Assembly (NCBI GenBank): GCA_938014335.1
Contig: CALLRP010000018.1
Location: 1-64,000, forward strand
Direction: 5' to 3'
Source: an uncultured bacterium
Lineage (GTDB): Bacteria; Hydrogenedentota; Hydrogenedentia; Hydrogenedentales; Hydrogenedentaceae
DNA length: 64,000 bases
Each line of letters begins with the position of its first letter. The stretch's first letter is position 1. Shown piece after piece: positions 62,759 to 64,000 of the stretch. The translations under genes and the position numbers were made by a program. A model generated the notes under the pieces. It saw only the letters and a list, made by a program, of their open reading frames with translations. It made no database searches and was not told the DNA's origin.

Positions 62759-64000
62759 GTGAGAATAGCCAAAAAAAGATTACCTGAAATGCTTCTTGAC
62801 TTAGGTGTAATTACAAAAGAGAAATTGAATGAATGTATAAAAATTCAGCAACAAACAGGTAAAAATCTTCAGGATATATTACTTGAAAAAAAATATATAA
62901 CCGAAGAAGACCTTGTGATAACCCTGAGCGAACAACTTCAAATACCCCATATCCGTGTGTCCAATTACGCAATTCCTAAAGAAGTTCTTGCGGAAGTTCC
63001 GGTAAGTATTGCAAAACAATATCAAGTATTGCCTATTTCAGTTACGGGTGATATTTTAACCCTTGCAATGGCGAATCCATTAAATATCCTTGCTTTAGAT
63101 GATATTCGAATGATTACAGGGAAAGAAATCGAACCTGTAATTGCTATGCCATCTGAATTACGAGAAGTTATAGAGAAAAACTATAGTGGAGATAGAACTT
63201 CAGAAATATACGCATCCTTACTGGCTGAACATGCTCAACAAGAAGAGCTTGAAGAATTTAAAGCATCGGTGGAAGAAGTCGAAGATGTTAGTAAAATTGA
63301 AGCTGTTGAAGAAGACGAACCCGTAAAAAAAATGGCTCGGCTGATTGTATTAGATGCTTTAGAAAGAGGAGCCTCCGATATTCACATTGAGCCTTTTGAA
63401 AAAATCATCCGTATTCGTTACCGTGTAGATGGTGTTCTTGAAGAAGCAAAATCTCCACCGAAAACAATGCAATCTAATCTTATTGCTCGTTTTAAAATCC
63501 TATCGGGGTGTCGTATTGATGAACATCGTCTCCCACAGGATGGTCGTTTCCGAATTAGATTCCGGGGTAGGGAGATAGATTTCCGCGTAGCCTTTCTTCC
63601 TTGTAAATATGGTGAAAAAATAGTATTGCGTGTATTAGATAAAAGCAATTTGGTGTTGAACCTTGAAGATATGGGTTTCGAACCCCAGCCATTAGAAGCT
63701 TTATATCATGCATTAAAATTGCCTCATGGTATGATACTTTTAACAGGACCCACTGGAAGTGGTAAAACTACAACACTATATAGTTGTCTAACCCGACTTA
63801 ACACGATAGAGACCAATATTGTAACGGTAGAAGACCCCATAGAATATGAATTATTTGGAATTAATCAAGTACAGGTGCAATCTCGAATTGGTTTTACATT
63901 TGCTGAAGCGCTAAGGCAAATTTTGCGTCAAGACCCCAACATCGTTATGGTCGGTGAAATCCGCGATGGAGAGACGGCAGATATTGCAGTAAAAGCGGCA
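62759..64000 (+). CDS. Type IV pilus/type II secretion assembly ATPase (PilB/GspE), truncated by window end
   Basis: 414 residues visible; the 3' end lies beyond base 64000. The GTG start at 62759 has AGGAGA seven bases upstream. The N-terminal domain (about 1-140) is related to that of the preceding fusion protein, but its two motif glycines are Pro9 and Gln38. The N2 domain follows (ASDIHIEPFE, RIRYRVDGVLEE), then the ATPase: Walker A GPTGSGKTT (Gly330-Thr338), Asp box VEDPIEYEL, Walker B MVGEIRDGETAD. The PilB/GspE class powers pilus extension or pseudopilus assembly at the inner membrane. The ATPase may serve the DUF1559 prepilins of this genome; no other pilus-assembly genes are within the window. 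Confidence 0.93.
   Translation, partial: MRIAKKRLPEMLLDLGVITKEKLNECIKIQQQTGKNLQDILLEKKYITEEDLVITLSEQLQIPHIRVSNYAIPKEVLAEVPVSIAKQYQVLPISVTGDILTLAMANPLNILALDDIRMITGKEIEPVIAMPSELREVIEKNYSGDRTSEIYASLLAEHAQQEELEEFKASVEEVEDVSKIEAVEEDEPVKKMARLIVLDALERGASDIHIEPFEKIIRIRYRVDGVLEEAKSPPKTMQSNLIARFKILSGCRIDEHRLPQDGRFRIRFRGREIDFRVAFLPCKYGEKIVLRVLDKSNLVLNLEDMGFEPQPLEALYHALKLPHGMILLTGPTGSGKTTTLYSCLTRLNTIETNIVTVEDPIEYELFGINQVQVQSRIGFTFAEALRQILRQDPNIVMVGEIRDGETADIAVKAA

Noticed and set aside
1-64000. Insertion sequences, prophage, integrases, tRNA or rRNA genes
   Set aside because: No transposase, integrase, phage structural gene or recognisable tRNA/rRNA sequence was seen on either strand; intergenic gaps are mostly under 250 bases and AT-rich.

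Overview
The window is AT-rich and gene-dense. It looks like a chromosomal segment of a Gram-negative-type bacterium: it carries an LptD-like LPS-assembly protein, lipoproteins, a prepilin of the DUF1559/H-X9-DG type and a type IV pilus/type II secretion ATPase. The DUF1559 prepilin, surface proteins with glutamate/glycine-rich EGTPEG or EGEGE linkers, PASTA repeats and many PAS hybrid kinases suggest a lineage near Candidatus Hydrogenedentes, Lentisphaerae or other PVC-related phyla. This placement is inferred from gene style and was not tested by any search. I see no rRNA, tRNA, insertion sequence, prophage or CRISPR array.

Region by region. (1) 1-360: 3' end of a CorA-type metal channel. 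(2) 377-9353, minus strand: an eight-gene run with a good promoter candidate, reading SDR oxidoreductase, HAD hydrolase, PdxB, LarA-like racemase, PPi-type phosphofructokinase, 6-phosphogluconate dehydrogenase, ZIP transporter and D-2-hydroxyacid dehydrogenase. It looks like a sugar-acid/hydroxyacid and pentose-phosphate module. (3) 9367-13600, minus strand: DUF1559 prepilin, metal ABC transporter (binding protein, ATPase, permease) and a methyltransferase, closely packed. (4) 13745-16461: unknown secreted protein, then ruvA-ruvB. (5) 16549-25506: three PAS-rich hybrid histidine kinases flanking a panE-like gene. (6) 25741-29694: PfkB kinase, small secreted protein and LptD. (7) 29702-36731: membrane and zinc-ribbon proteins, tilS-hpt, a sugar isomerase and an APH-fold kinase. 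(8) 36772-51160: aldo/keto reductase, dynamin-like GTPase, TPR glycosyltransferase, lipoprotein, isochorismatase-family hydrolase, beta-carbonic anhydrase, CstA, and a four-gene glycosyltransferase/phosphodiesterase operon. (9) 51280-58609: PHP protein, sugar isomerase, metallophosphoesterase, a PASTA/EGTPEG lipoprotein, and an HExxH surface protein with an EGEGE linker. (10) 58625-64000: a GT4 glycosyltransferase, then a striking fusion of a GspE/MshE N-terminal domain, a long coiled coil and a DnaA-type AAA+ ATPase, followed by a PilB/GspE ATPase cut by the window end.

The strongest candidate for an undescribed system is the 59922-64000 pair. The DnaA-like AAA+ protein lacks the DnaA DNA-binding domain. 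It carries the same N-terminal domain as the neighbouring secretion/pilus ATPase, and in the fusion both 24-residue cyclic-di-GMP-type motifs look intact while in the neighbour they are degenerate. Other points of interest are a metal-binding protein that has lost the usual histidine ligands, a hybrid kinase with an unphosphorylatable receiver, and the repeat-rich surface proteins. All assignments come from reading motifs by eye.
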